From Clostridiales bacterium (GTDB lineage Bacteria; Bacillota; Clostridia; Oscillospirales; Acutalibacteraceae), in NCBI GenBank assembly GCA_022791355.1, contig JAAVYX010000001.1, positions 1 through 8,909 of the forward strand: 8,909 nucleotides of DNA, given 5' to 3'. Of the stretch, positions 1 to 7,011 are shown piece by piece (positions within the stretch are counted from its first letter, which is position 1; each line of letters starts with the position of its first letter). Both the position numbers and the translations under genes were made by a program. The notes under the pieces are model-generated. The model ran no database searches and was not told the origin of the DNA. It saw only the letters and a program-made list of their open reading frames with translations.

Positions 1-51
1 CTCATGCGCCTCTACCTGACGACCGCGGCGCTCATGCGCCTCTACCTGACG
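1..51. repeat. Direct tandem repeat, 30-base period
   Basis: Positions 1-21 and 31-51 are identical (both begin CTCATGCGCC and end CCTGACG) and are separated by nine bases, ACCGCGGCG. This is a 30-base period of which the window shows about 1.7 units. The array may continue to the left beyond the window edge. The core GCGCCTCTAC recurs at 7306-7315 inside the other hairpin-rich region. An open frame runs through the repeat, but the peptide is only the repeat translated twice and has no ribosome binding site, so it is not called as a gene. Confidence 0.8.
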
Positions 52-77
52 CAACCCTTGCGGAACGCCGGACCAGG

Positions 78-230
78 ACAAGGGCCCCGCAAAAATTTAC
101 GCAAAGCGTATAGATTTTCGCTCAGCCCATCTAAGCGAACAGCCTTGGGCTGTTCCTTGCTTCCCGCAAGGGACGCTCCTCTGTGAGGAGCGCTAGAGGG
201 TATCGCAAGAATTTACGCAAAGCGTATACA
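78..230. repeat. Hairpin-rich intergenic repeat element, copy A
   Basis: A string of short perfect inverted repeats, mostly with three-base loops: TACGC/GCGTA at 98-110 and again at 214-226; TTCGCT (117-122) with AGCGAA (134-139); GAACAGCC (137-144) with GGCTGTTC (148-155); CCTTGC (155-160) with GCAAGG (166-171); CGCTCCTC (174-181) with GAGGAGCG (185-192). A 19-base unit, AATTTACGCAAAGCGTATA, occurs at 94-112 and 210-228. Landmarks in the same order (AGATTTT, GCCCATCT, hairpins, GCGCTAGAGGG, AAATTTACGC) reappear as a diverged copy around 7206-7406. No coding potential is visible. It looks like a mosaic palindromic (REP/BIME-like) element, but the family is not recognised. Confidence 0.65.
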
Positions 231-268
231 ATATTAATTATTCTATACTGTTATTAGGAGGATGGGCT

Positions 269-1006
269 TTGGCTATGGGAGGATTTCGCCGGAAGCTTTT
301 CGGATTCAACCGGGAGGATGTGCTGGCCTATATCGAGCAGGCGCACAAGGAGGCCGCGGGCCGGGAAACCGAGCTGACGGCGGCGGCGCAGGAGAAGGAA
401 AAGGAAACGGCCGCCCTGCGCGCCGAGCTGGGCGAAAGCAAAAAACTGCTGGAAGCGGCTGAAAACCAGGCGGCCGAGCTGCGGCAGCGTCTGGCCGAGA
501 CGGAAGCCGCGCTGGAAGAGCAAAAAAACCTTTTAAAAGGCAAAGAAGAAAAAACCGACTCGCTGGAGCAGCAGCTCACCGCCTCCCGCAGCGCGGTACA
601 GAATCTCTCCAACCAGGTGGACGCTTTTCAGGACCAGCGGGATGAAATCGAACGGCTGAGCCAGGGCATCGGACGGCTGTATTTGACGGCGCAGACCAAT
701 GTAGAGTCCATGCTGGCCGATGCGGAGCAGCTGACCGAGCAGGCCGCCAAGGAAACGGCCAGCCGGTTGGCCGCCCTGTCCGACTGTGAAGAACAGCTGT
801 TGACTCTGCGCGAACAGATTGCCGAGGCCTTCCGCCGGTACGACGCCGAGCTGGACGGTATGTGCGCTTCTCTGCGCAAGGCCAGGGAAACGGCCGAACG
901 TACCGAAGAAGGCATCCGCTCGAAGGGCGCGGCCGTGCGTCTGGTACTCAGGGATACCGGCCGGTCTTCCCTGGCCGCCAAGGCGGTTCACATCAAGGAG
1001 GGATAA
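269..1006 (+). CDS. DivIVA-like coiled-coil protein
   Basis: A 245-residue protein. The N-terminus (residues 6-24, FRRKLFGFNREDVLAYIEQ) matches the short membrane/polarity-targeting motif of DivIVA/GpsB-type proteins, in which an aromatic-Gly-aromatic-Asn-Arg segment precedes a helix. From about residue 25 to 150 the sequence is rich in Ala, Glu, Gln, Lys and Leu with heptad character, predicting a long coiled coil; a second helical stretch covers about 155-225. No transmembrane segment or signal peptide is seen. DivIVA proteins act as scaffolds at poles or septa; whether this one does is inferred from the motif alone. The TTG start at 269 is preferred because AGGAGGA (256-262) lies six bases upstream; an in-frame ATG at 275 would be twelve bases away. 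TATACT at 244-249 could be a -10, but no good -35 is seen. The stop is five bases before the next start, so the two genes are probably cotranscribed. Confidence 0.8.
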   Translation: MAMGGFRRKLFGFNREDVLAYIEQAHKEAAGRETELTAAAQEKEKETAALRAELGESKKLLEAAENQAAELRQRLAETEAALEEQKNLLKGKEEKTDSLEQQLTASRSAVQNLSNQVDAFQDQRDEIERLSQGIGRLYLTAQTNVESMLADAEQLTEQAAKETASRLAALSDCEEQLLTLREQIAEAFRRYDAELDGMCASLRKARETAERTEEGIRSKGAAVRLVLRDTGRSSLAAKAVHIKEG

Positions 1007-1011
1007 GCCCT

Positions 1012-1551
1012 ATGCGGGAACATCATTTGCAGGTCTGCGACCTGCCCGCCGCCGCGACTCTGATACAGGCAGGCGACCGGGTGCTGCTCAGCGGCCGGGT
1101 CTACACCTCCCGGGACGCCGCCCATAAGCGTATCTTCCAGTTGCTGGACGAGGGGGGCCGGCTCCCCTTCCCGCTGGAGGGCTCGGTCGTCTATTACGCC
1201 GGCCCTACCCCCGCCCCTGCGGGACTGCCCATCGGCAGCTGCGGCCCCACCACCTCGGGCCGGATGGACCCCTACGCTCCCCGTCTGCTGGATTTAGGGA
1301 TGGCGGCCATGATCGGCAAGGGGGAGCGGAATCAGGCGGTCTGTCAGGCCATCGTCCGCAACCGGGCGGTTTACCTCTGCGCCGTCGGCGGCGCGGGGGC
1401 TCTGGCCGCCCAATGTATCCGCTCCTGTAAGGTCGTCGCCTTTGCGGACCTAGGCTGCGAATCGGTCAAGGAGCTGGAACTGGACCGCTTTCCGCTGATT
1501 GCGGCGATTGACTGTGCAGGCGGCAATCTTTTTGACAAGGCCAAGAGCTGA
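1012..1551 (+). CDS. fumB-like (ttdB): Class I fumarate hydratase / tartrate dehydratase, beta (C-terminal) subunit
   Basis: A 179-residue protein matching the C-terminal half of iron-sulphur class I fumarases, which in many anaerobes is a separate beta subunit of about this length. Family signatures, with residue positions: SGRVYTSRDAAHKR (27-40), YYAGPTPAP (61-69), GSCGPTTSGRMDPY (75-88), GKG (102-104), AVGGAGAL (124-131) and DLGCESVKELELDRFPL (146-162). With an alpha subunit carrying the 4Fe-4S cluster, the enzyme interconverts fumarate and malate, or dehydrates tartrate; sequence alone does not separate the two. The start at 1012 is supported by AAGGAGGGA at 995-1003, eight bases upstream; the frame stays open further left only because it shadows the DivIVA-like gene. 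The alpha subunit normally lies directly upstream, but here that place is taken by the DivIVA-like gene. The subunit must therefore pair with an alpha encoded elsewhere, or be an orphan. Confidence 0.88.
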   Translation: MREHHLQVCDLPAAATLIQAGDRVLLSGRVYTSRDAAHKRIFQLLDEGGRLPFPLEGSVVYYAGPTPAPAGLPIGSCGPTTSGRMDPYAPRLLDLGMAAMIGKGERNQAVCQAIVRNRAVYLCAVGGAGALAAQCIRSCKVVAFADLGCESVKELELDRFPLIAAIDCAGGNLFDKAKS

Positions 1552-1925
1552 CAGATTTTTGTTTAAGAAGTCTTCGGCCTCCACAGACATGCAAGCCGTC
1601 TCCAATCGGCCCAATGGAAGCTGGGACCCTTGATATTTTACAGGTGACAACCCTCCCAGGCAGATTTGTCTCCCGTAAAGTCCCAAAGGACCCAACGGCC
1701 AGCCAAAATGTGGGACGGTAAGACCATTTAAGCCGTCCTAACGGGCGGCTGTCAGCAGTTGGCCGTTCGGGCGGTCCGCCAGAAGCCGCTCTAACAAACG
1801 ACTGGCTTGCGTCCGCTAAATCCGAGAACACTGCCGGTTGCTAGCAGTCCCCATTAGGGAGGCCGTGAGGGCCTCCCTACGTATGACTCCTTGGAGATTA
1901 AAGGTACGCAGTGCGTATTGTACGC
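1552..1925 (+). other. Non-coding, inverted-repeat-dense stretch; possible structured RNA
   Basis: No gene with a ribosome binding site is seen here. Complementary segments are numerous: CTGGGA (1621-1626) with TCCCAG (1654-1659); GGACGG (1713-1718) with CCGTCC (1733-1738); GCGGCT (1745-1750) with AGCCGC (1784-1789); ACTGC (1830-1834) with GCAGT (1844-1848); a perfect ten-base stem 1855-1864/1870-1879 with loop GTGAG; and TACGCA (1905-1910) with TGCGTA (1912-1917). GGCCTCC at 1576-1582 could alternatively pair with GGAGGCC at 1858-1864 and close the whole domain. Together with the terminator immediately downstream, this suggests a structured RNA or long 3' untranslated region of about 350 bases read from the fumarase side. 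I cannot assign it to an RNA family by eye; raiA and 6S models are the ones to test first. Confidence 0.4.
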
Positions 1926-1950
1926 GCCGGGATGCAGCCCGGCTTTTTTT
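1926..1950 (+). terminator. Rho-independent terminator, plus strand
   Basis: GCCGGG (1926-1931) pairs with CCCGGC (1938-1943) across a six-base loop and is followed directly by seven T residues (1944-1950), then more T-rich sequence. It ends transcription arriving from the fumarase gene or from the structured stretch before it. It lies about 375 bases past the fumarase stop codon, unusually far for a simple operon end. Confidence 0.85.
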
Positions 1951-1967
1951 GTTTTTTATAAAAGGAT

Positions 1968-1998
1968 AAAAAGGGCGCCCGCGAAGGATGCGGACGCC
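1968..1998 (-). terminator. Rho-independent terminator, minus strand (end of sugar operon)
   Basis: Read on the minus strand, GGCGTCCGC (1998-1990) pairs with GCGGGCGCC (1982-1974) using one G-U wobble and is followed by a short U tract (1972-1968) and further T-rich sequence. On the plus strand the same position is a C-A mismatch, so the hairpin is better formed in the minus-strand transcript. It lies about 60 bases past the stop of the GH172 gene. Confidence 0.75.
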
Positions 1999-2060
1999 TA
2001 GAGCTTATTAAAAAACGCGCGATATGTCAATCGACATTTGGGGACAAAACCGAATGATCA

Positions 2061-3140
2061 TCAGATGATTTCCAGGCCGTTCCGGTCGGGCAGATCCGGG
2101 AAGGGAGCCGCCGGCAGGGTCTGGTACCAGAAGGCCACCGACGAGATATCGTCCTGCAAGGGCAGATACCTGCCGCCGCTGCGCCAGCCCAGGGCCTGGA
2201 TGGTCACCCGCAGGCCGCTGTCGAATCGGACGGGGTCGGGCAGGTGCCAGCGGTACATGCCGAACCGCTGCTGGGAGGCGTACAGCCCGTCCGGCCGGAC
2301 GACCTGACAGAGTCCGGCATAGGGGGTGCAGTAGACCTCGTAGCGGTGGTCGGCCTGATTCTCAAAGTTGTAGGAGCCGCAGAAATAGTCCTCGGTGCCG
2401 GTACCGCAGATGGTGGGGTAGGTTCCGTCGCCGTCCAGGAAAAACTTGATTTCCCCTTCTCCCCACCAGCCGCTGTTGTGCACGCCCCAGGCCATGTAGG
2501 TCCCCACATACTGTCCCTTGCCCCGCACCCCGTCCAAAATCACGTGATCCTGCCCGTAGGTCAGGGGATTGCTGCGGCGGAACTGCGCGTGGAAGTACCC
2601 GATATCGTCGCCTGGGTCGGTCTCGGCATAGTCGATCTGATAATAGAGAATCGCGTCCTCTTCATTGCGGTTCTCCATGGTGATCCTGGCCGATTTGCTA
2701 AAGGGCATGGGCCAATAGCAGTTAAAGGCGCAGCCGGGGTTGACGCAGACCGGCAGGGATACCACCGGCGTATACTGCTGCCAGCCCATACAGAAGAAGT
2801 CCCCCGCCGGGCATTCCACCGACGGCGTCTGCTGTCCGTCCCAGTAGATGCGCAGAATAAAATTGCGCCAGCTGCGGTTGGCCAGGGTCAGCCAGATATG
2901 CTGGATAACGCCTGGGGTCTGGATATGGGCCATGGTAAAGGTTTCGCCGGCGGGAATGCAGACCGACGGACTGATTTTAAAGCCCCGGCCCAGCTCCCGG
3001 GCGGCCGCCGCCCCGGTTCCCTCTACCGCCATACCGCCCTTCCCCTTTTCTCCCGTGAAATTTTCCGGGCTGATAGAACGGCTTTTGGCGTTGGAAAGCT
3101 GATACGCGCTCTCCAGACTGTTGGATACACCCTGAAACAT
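2061..3140 (-). CDS. DUF2961 / GH172 family glycoside hydrolase (putative D-arabinofuranosidase)
   Basis: A 359-residue protein with the hallmarks of DUF2961 (GH172), a double jelly-roll family. Visible motifs: an N-terminal SRSISPENFTGEKGKGG-like segment (20-36, typically SFDRTGGNxD or ENPTGxKGGG in relatives), GVIQHIWLTL (77-86), YWDGQQTPSVECPAGDFF (99-116), WWGEGEIKFFLDGD (225-238) and GTGTEDYF (246-253). The catalytic glutamates are probably E228 or E230 together with E250. Characterised GH172 members include a Bifidobacterium alpha-D-fructofuranosidase/difructose dianhydride I enzyme and bacterial exo-D-arabinofuranosidases. No signal peptide is present, so it should act in the cytoplasm on an imported glycoside. 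The start at 3140 is chosen because of the strong site GGGAGGA eight to nine bases upstream; the frame stays open to 3314, but that extension has no comparable site and no family resemblance. It is the last gene of the operon, 332 bases after the kinase. Family assignment is firm; the D-arabinoside substrate is inferred from the neighbours. Confidence 0.85.
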   Translation of the reverse strand: MFQGVSNSLESAYQLSNAKSRSISPENFTGEKGKGGMAVEGTGAAAARELGRGFKISPSVCIPAGETFTMAHIQTPGVIQHIWLTLANRSWRNFILRIYWDGQQTPSVECPAGDFFCMGWQQYTPVVSLPVCVNPGCAFNCYWPMPFSKSARITMENRNEEDAILYYQIDYAETDPGDDIGYFHAQFRRSNPLTYGQDHVILDGVRGKGQYVGTYMAWGVHNSGWWGEGEIKFFLDGDGTYPTICGTGTEDYFCGSYNFENQADHRYEVYCTPYAGLCQVVRPDGLYASQQRFGMYRWHLPDPVRFDSGLRVTIQALGWRSGGRYLPLQDDISSVAFWYQTLPAAPFPDLPDRNGLEII

Positions 3141-3472
3141 GTTAACTTCCTCCCTTTTGCTGATATCCCTTAAAAAGGGGCCCATAGACTGACTGGCAGG
3201 CACGGCGGATTTGCCGTCCCCTTCCGCCTTGGTCATGCGGCGGCTTGTTCTGTATACCGCACGGACCCGCTCCCTCGCCGCCTTTAAAAACAGCGGGAAA
3301 GACGGATTTTCCATCGGAAGGGGATAGCTTTAAGAAAAGAGCAGCAGGAAATATCCCCGTATTTCCAGGATATCCGCCTCCTAAGACGGCCCTTTATGCT
3401 CGAAAAGGCGGCCCGTCCGATTTGGACATGCCTTTGCTTCATTGTCCCGCATGCAGTCTGATACGGCTTTGG
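3141..3472 (-). promoter_or_regulatory. Long intra-operon gap with possible leader structures for the GH172 gene
   Basis: The gap of 332 bases contrasts with the six-base gap between the two upstream genes. It holds an inverted repeat GGAAATA (3347-3353) / TATTTCC (3360-3366), next to the palindrome GGATATCC (3368-3375). Just upstream of the GH172 ribosome binding site, CCCTTTT (3152-3158) and AAAAGGG (3173-3179) are complementary; in the minus-strand RNA this hairpin would take in the edge of the Shine-Dalgarno sequence (3149-3155). No convincing -35/-10 pair was found. No terminator with a U tract is visible, so cotranscription with the kinase remains possible. A separate role in regulation is inference. 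Confidence 0.35.
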
Positions 3473-5164
3473 TCAATCGACGGCCGCGCCTTGCTGGATC
3501 CGGTGCAGCCGATGCAGCTGTTCGGCCCCGGGCCCCTCGCCGAAATGGGTATACAGCGCGTCATACGTCTTGTACAGTCCGTCGTAGGATCTGGCGCGGG
3601 CGGGATCGGGACGAAAAAACCTCTCCCCCCGGTCTCCCAGGGCGCGGACCGCCGACGGCGCGTCCTCATAGCCGGACAGGTCCGGTCCCGCCGCCAGGGC
3701 GGCCAGAATGGCGCTGCCCCTGGCTCCCGACTGTCCCCCGCCGGCCGCTCGGATCTCCCGGCCGCATACGTCGGCGTAAATCTGCATGACCGCCGGGTCC
3801 TTAGCGGCGATACCGCCCGTGGCGGCGATGCGGCTGACGGGCAGGCCGCTTGTTTCATATACCTCGATGATTTTCCGGGCGCCGTAGGCGGTAGCCTCCA
3901 CCAGCGCCTGATAGATATCCTCCGGCTTGGTGCGCAGGGTAAGTCCGGCCAGCAGGCCGCTTAAGGAAAAATCCATCAGGGGCGAACGCACGCCGCCCCA
4001 CCAGTCCAGCGCCGTCAGGCCGTGGGCCTCCGGCGGCCGGCCGGCGATTTTTTCGCCCAACAGCCGGTAGGGCGAGAGACCGCGCTCGGCCGCCTCCCTT
4101 TCGTACCGGGCGGGCAGGCAGTTTTCCATAAACCAGGCAAAGTGGTCCCCCACGCAGGACTGGCCGGCCTCATAACCGAAAAAGCCGGGCAGGATACCGT
4201 CCCGTACGCAGCCGCAGAGTCCTGCCGCCGCCCGCTCCTGCCTGGAGAGCAGCATATGACAGGAGGAGGTGCCCAGAATCATCAGCAGCTCCCCCGCCTC
4301 CCCTACTCCGCAGCCGGGCACAGAGGCATGGGCGTCGATAACGGCCGCGGCCACGGCCGTTCCCGGCAGAAGGCCCAGCCTTCCCGCCATATCCTCGCAG
4401 AGTCCGCCGGCCCGGCTTCCCACCGGCAGGATTTCCTGTCCCAGCTTTCGGGGCAGACTGCCCAGACCCGGCGCGAGGGCCTCCAGAAAGTCTTCCGAGG
4501 GATAGCCCGTATCCGCGTTCCAGGCGGCCTTGTAGCCGGCCTGACAGGCGCTGCGCCGCTCGGTACCGCACAGCTTAGAGACCACCCAGTCCCCCGCTTC
4601 TATAATTCGTCCGGCGGCCCGGTAGAGGGCCGGGGCCTCCTCCAGCAGCTCCATGGCCTTGGGCAGCAGCCATTCGCCCGAAATCCGGCCGCCGTAACGG
4701 GAGAGCCATCGCTCCCCCCGCTGGGCCGCCAAACGGTTGAGCCGGCGGGCGCAGCCGTCGGCCCGGTGATGCTTCCACAGCTTGACATAGGCGTGGGGAT
4801 CGCTCCGATAGACTTCCCGGCAGCAAAGAGGGGTCAGATCCTCTTCCGTGGGCAAAAGGGTGCAGGAGGTAAAGTCCACGCCCAGTCCAACCACCTGCTC
4901 CGGCGAACAGCCGCTTTTTTCCATAACCCCTTGCACGCAGTCCCGCAGACAGTCCAGATAATCCGCCGGGTCCTGTAAGGCCCAGCCCGTTCCCGGCAGG
5001 GCCGTCCCGTCGGGCAGACTGTCCTCCATCACGCCGTGCGCGTAAACCGCTTCTTCCTCTGCGGCGATTTCTCCGTCCGACAGCCGCAGCAGCACGGCCC
5101 GGGCCGAAAGGGTGCCAAAGTCTAAGCCGATGGTATACCGCCCGGCCGCCTGTTCCCTTTCCAT
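3473..5164 (-). CDS. araB-like: AraB-type ribulokinase (FGGY family)
   Basis: A 563-residue protein, close to the length of Bacillus AraB (about 560) and longer than FucK or rhamnulokinase. Motifs: N-terminal phosphate-binding YTIGLDFGTLSARA (10-23), WALQDPADYL (61-70), LGVDFTSCTLLP (94-105), PHAYVKLWKHH (123-133), YGGRISGEWLLPK (157-169), the likely catalytic base D277 in VIDAHASVPG (275-284), ILGTSSCHMLL (296-306), YEAGQSCVGDHFAWF (331-345), LDWWGGVRSPL (386-396) and the nucleotide-binding ATGGIAAKDP (448-457). AraB enzymes use ATP to phosphorylate ribulose at C5; the best-studied ones accept L- and D-ribulose. Next to fucI, D-ribulose is the most economical substrate, giving D-ribulose 5-phosphate. 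The start lies six bases after the fucI stop; only a weak G-rich site precedes it (5174-5178), so translation is probably coupled to fucI. An L-ribulose or L-fuculose role cannot be excluded. Confidence 0.88.
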   Translation of the reverse strand: MEREQAAGRYTIGLDFGTLSARAVLLRLSDGEIAAEEEAVYAHGVMEDSLPDGTALPGTGWALQDPADYLDCLRDCVQGVMEKSGCSPEQVVGLGVDFTSCTLLPTEEDLTPLCCREVYRSDPHAYVKLWKHHRADGCARRLNRLAAQRGERWLSRYGGRISGEWLLPKAMELLEEAPALYRAAGRIIEAGDWVVSKLCGTERRSACQAGYKAAWNADTGYPSEDFLEALAPGLGSLPRKLGQEILPVGSRAGGLCEDMAGRLGLLPGTAVAAAVIDAHASVPGCGVGEAGELLMILGTSSCHMLLSRQERAAAGLCGCVRDGILPGFFGYEAGQSCVGDHFAWFMENCLPARYEREAAERGLSPYRLLGEKIAGRPPEAHGLTALDWWGGVRSPLMDFSLSGLLAGLTLRTKPEDIYQALVEATAYGARKIIEVYETSGLPVSRIAATGGIAAKDPAVMQIYADVCGREIRAAGGGQSGARGSAILAALAAGPDLSGYEDAPSAVRALGDRGERFFRPDPARARSYDGLYKTYDALYTHFGEGPGAEQLHRLHRIQQGAAVD

Positions 5165-5170
5165 GACGGC

Positions 5171-6949
5171 TTACCCCCGTCCCCGGCAGGTCCCGTACAG
5201 AGGACCGTATTGCCGGCAGGCGGCGAAGTCCGCGCCCTCCGGATCCTTGGTCCCAAAGGCGCCGAAGCAGTGGGGCCGCATGAGCTGCTCCTCGGGAATA
5301 TTGTGCAGGGAAACGGGAATCCGCAGCATGGAGGCCAGGGTAATCAAATCCCTTCCGATATGGCCGTAGGCGAAAACGCCGTGGTTGGCGCCCCAGTTCG
5401 ACATAACCGAATACACATCGGCAAAGGGACCGTCGGACAGTCTCGGAGCGAACCAGGTGGTAGGCCAGGTGGCGTCGGTACGCTCCCAAAGGGTCTTTTC
5501 CACCTCCGCGGGCAGCTGGAGGGTATAACCCTCGGCAAGCTGCAAAACCGGTCCCATGCCCTCGGCCAGATTCAGACGGATAAGGGTCACCGGCAGCTCG
5601 GCCGCCGTGGAGAAACGGCTGGAGTAGCCGCCGCCCCGGAAATACCCCAGGTCGGCCGGACACCACTGGGTAGCCTCCAGACAGGCGGCCGCGTCGGCCT
5701 CGCTGACCTCCCACCAAGGCTTCATGACCGGCGCGCCGGAAGGATCCTTCTGCCGTCCCGTAGCGTCCAGGGCGGCGGCTCCCGAGTTGATCAGATGGAT
5801 CAAGCCCGCCGCCGCCCGGCCCTCCGGCCGCCAGCCCGCCGCCCGTTCCACCGATTCGGGGCTCCAGTAGGTGCGCACGTCGGCAAAGACCGACGCGCCG
5901 CCGGTCAGCAGCTGGCCTAAGAGCAGACAGATACCGTTGAGCCCGTCGTTCTCGGTGGCCAGGGCCAGGGGACGGCGCACGCCGTTCCAGTCAAAGCTGG
6001 AATTGAGGATGGCTTCGGTAAAATCGCCGTTGGGCAGCCAGTCGGTCCAGGCCCGCTGGCCCTGGAAGCCGCCGGCAATCCCGTTATGCCCCAGCGCCTC
6101 TTCCCCGTAGCCCATCTCGGCCAAACGGGGATTGCCCAGAATCATATCCCGGCAGCACAGGGTCATTTTCACCACAAAGGCCCACTCCGCGTCCTTTTGC
6201 TCCCGGCTATGCCGTTTGTCCGCCGGGTTTTTATCAAAGCCCTCCCGGCAATTCGATTTGGTCCAGGCCAGGGCCTTTTCGTACTCGGCCGGGTCGTATA
6301 TCCCCAGATGGATCCGGCGTAAAAGCTCGGTCATATCCACCCATTCCGCGCGCATGCCGAAATACTCCTGTAACATCTGGGCGTCGCAGTAGGAGCCCAT
6401 GATGCCCATGGCCACGCCGCCGATATTTACATAGGATTTTCCCTTCATCTGTCCCGCGGCCAGGGCGCAGCGGGCGAAACGCAGAATTTTTTCCGCCACG
6501 TCGGCCGGAATATCGTCGCAGTCGGCCGACTGCACCTCCCGGCCGTATATGGCGAAGGCGGGCAGGCCCCGCTGGGCGTGGGCCGACATGGCCGCCGCCA
6601 GATAGACCGCCCCCGGCCGCTCGGTGCCGTTGAAGCCCCAGACCGCTTTCAGGGTCAAGGGGTCCATATCCATGGTCTCGCTGCCGTAGCACCAGCAGGG
6701 CGTGACACTCAGGGTAGCCGTCACGTTTTCCCGGCTGAACAGCTCGGCGGCGGCGGCGGCCTCCGCGCAGCCCCCGATACAGGTGGGCGCGATCACGCAC
6801 TGAGCCGGCCTGCCGTCTCCATACCGCAGCGCCCCTTCAATCAGGCGGGCCGCGGCCCGCGCCATGCCCATGGTTTTCTCCTCCAGAGACTCCCGGACGC
6901 CGCCGCGACGGCCGTCGATGATGGGACGAATGCCAATTTTGGGATACAT
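5171..6949 (-). CDS. fucI: L-fucose / D-arabinose isomerase
   Basis: A full-length FucI homologue: 592 residues against 591 in E. coli, with resemblance end to end (PKIGIRPIIDGRRGGVRESLEE at the start, YGPLY near the end). The Mn2+-binding active-site residues E337, D361 and H528 of the E. coli enzyme correspond to E333 (ATENDGLNG), D357 (VFADVRTYWSP) and H523 (NWGANHGV). Other conserved blocks are TPCWCYGSETMDMDP (83-97), WGFNGTERPGAVYLAAA (104-120), GFQGQRAWTDWLPNGD (294-309), LNSSFDWNGVR (315-325) and YFRGGGYSSRF (436-446). The enzyme isomerises L-fucose to L-fuculose and D-arabinose to D-ribulose. The pairing with an AraB-type kinase and the absence of an aldolase favour D-arabinose here. 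The start is supported by AGGAG (6956-6960) six bases upstream. It is the first gene of the operon, transcribed away from the AraC-type regulator. Confidence 0.95.
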   Translation of the reverse strand: MYPKIGIRPIIDGRRGGVRESLEEKTMGMARAAARLIEGALRYGDGRPAQCVIAPTCIGGCAEAAAAAELFSRENVTATLSVTPCWCYGSETMDMDPLTLKAVWGFNGTERPGAVYLAAAMSAHAQRGLPAFAIYGREVQSADCDDIPADVAEKILRFARCALAAGQMKGKSYVNIGGVAMGIMGSYCDAQMLQEYFGMRAEWVDMTELLRRIHLGIYDPAEYEKALAWTKSNCREGFDKNPADKRHSREQKDAEWAFVVKMTLCCRDMILGNPRLAEMGYGEEALGHNGIAGGFQGQRAWTDWLPNGDFTEAILNSSFDWNGVRRPLALATENDGLNGICLLLGQLLTGGASVFADVRTYWSPESVERAAGWRPEGRAAAGLIHLINSGAAALDATGRQKDPSGAPVMKPWWEVSEADAAACLEATQWCPADLGYFRGGGYSSRFSTAAELPVTLIRLNLAEGMGPVLQLAEGYTLQLPAEVEKTLWERTDATWPTTWFAPRLSDGPFADVYSVMSNWGANHGVFAYGHIGRDLITLASMLRIPVSLHNIPEEQLMRPHCFGAFGTKDPEGADFAACRQYGPLYGTCRGRG

Positions 6950-7011
6950 GTTTCTCTCCTGCCTTTCTTAAGCCATATTTACAAATTTGCGATACGCCCG
7001 GCGACCCGGGT

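Noticed and set aside
4..186. A 60-codon open frame at the left end
   Set aside because: It translates the tandem repeat twice (MRLYLT repeated) and then hairpin sequence, and no ribosome binding site precedes it.
1466..1831. A 121-codon minus-strand frame overlapping the fumarase gene end
   Set aside because: It runs antisense into a well-supported gene, has no recognised motif or good ribosome binding site, and covers the inverted-repeat-dense stretch.
2244..3173. Long plus-strand frames opposite the GH172, kinase and isomerase genes (for example 2244-3173, 4022-4978, 5210-5920, 6578-7189) and a 380-codon minus-strand frame at 4575-5717
   Set aside because: They are alternative-frame openings expected in GC-rich coding sequence; the opposing genes match known families end to end and these do not.
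3141..3314. N-terminal extension of the GH172 protein by 58 residues
   Set aside because: The extension is basic, low in family resemblance and lacks a good ribosome binding site, while the start at 3140 has a strong one.
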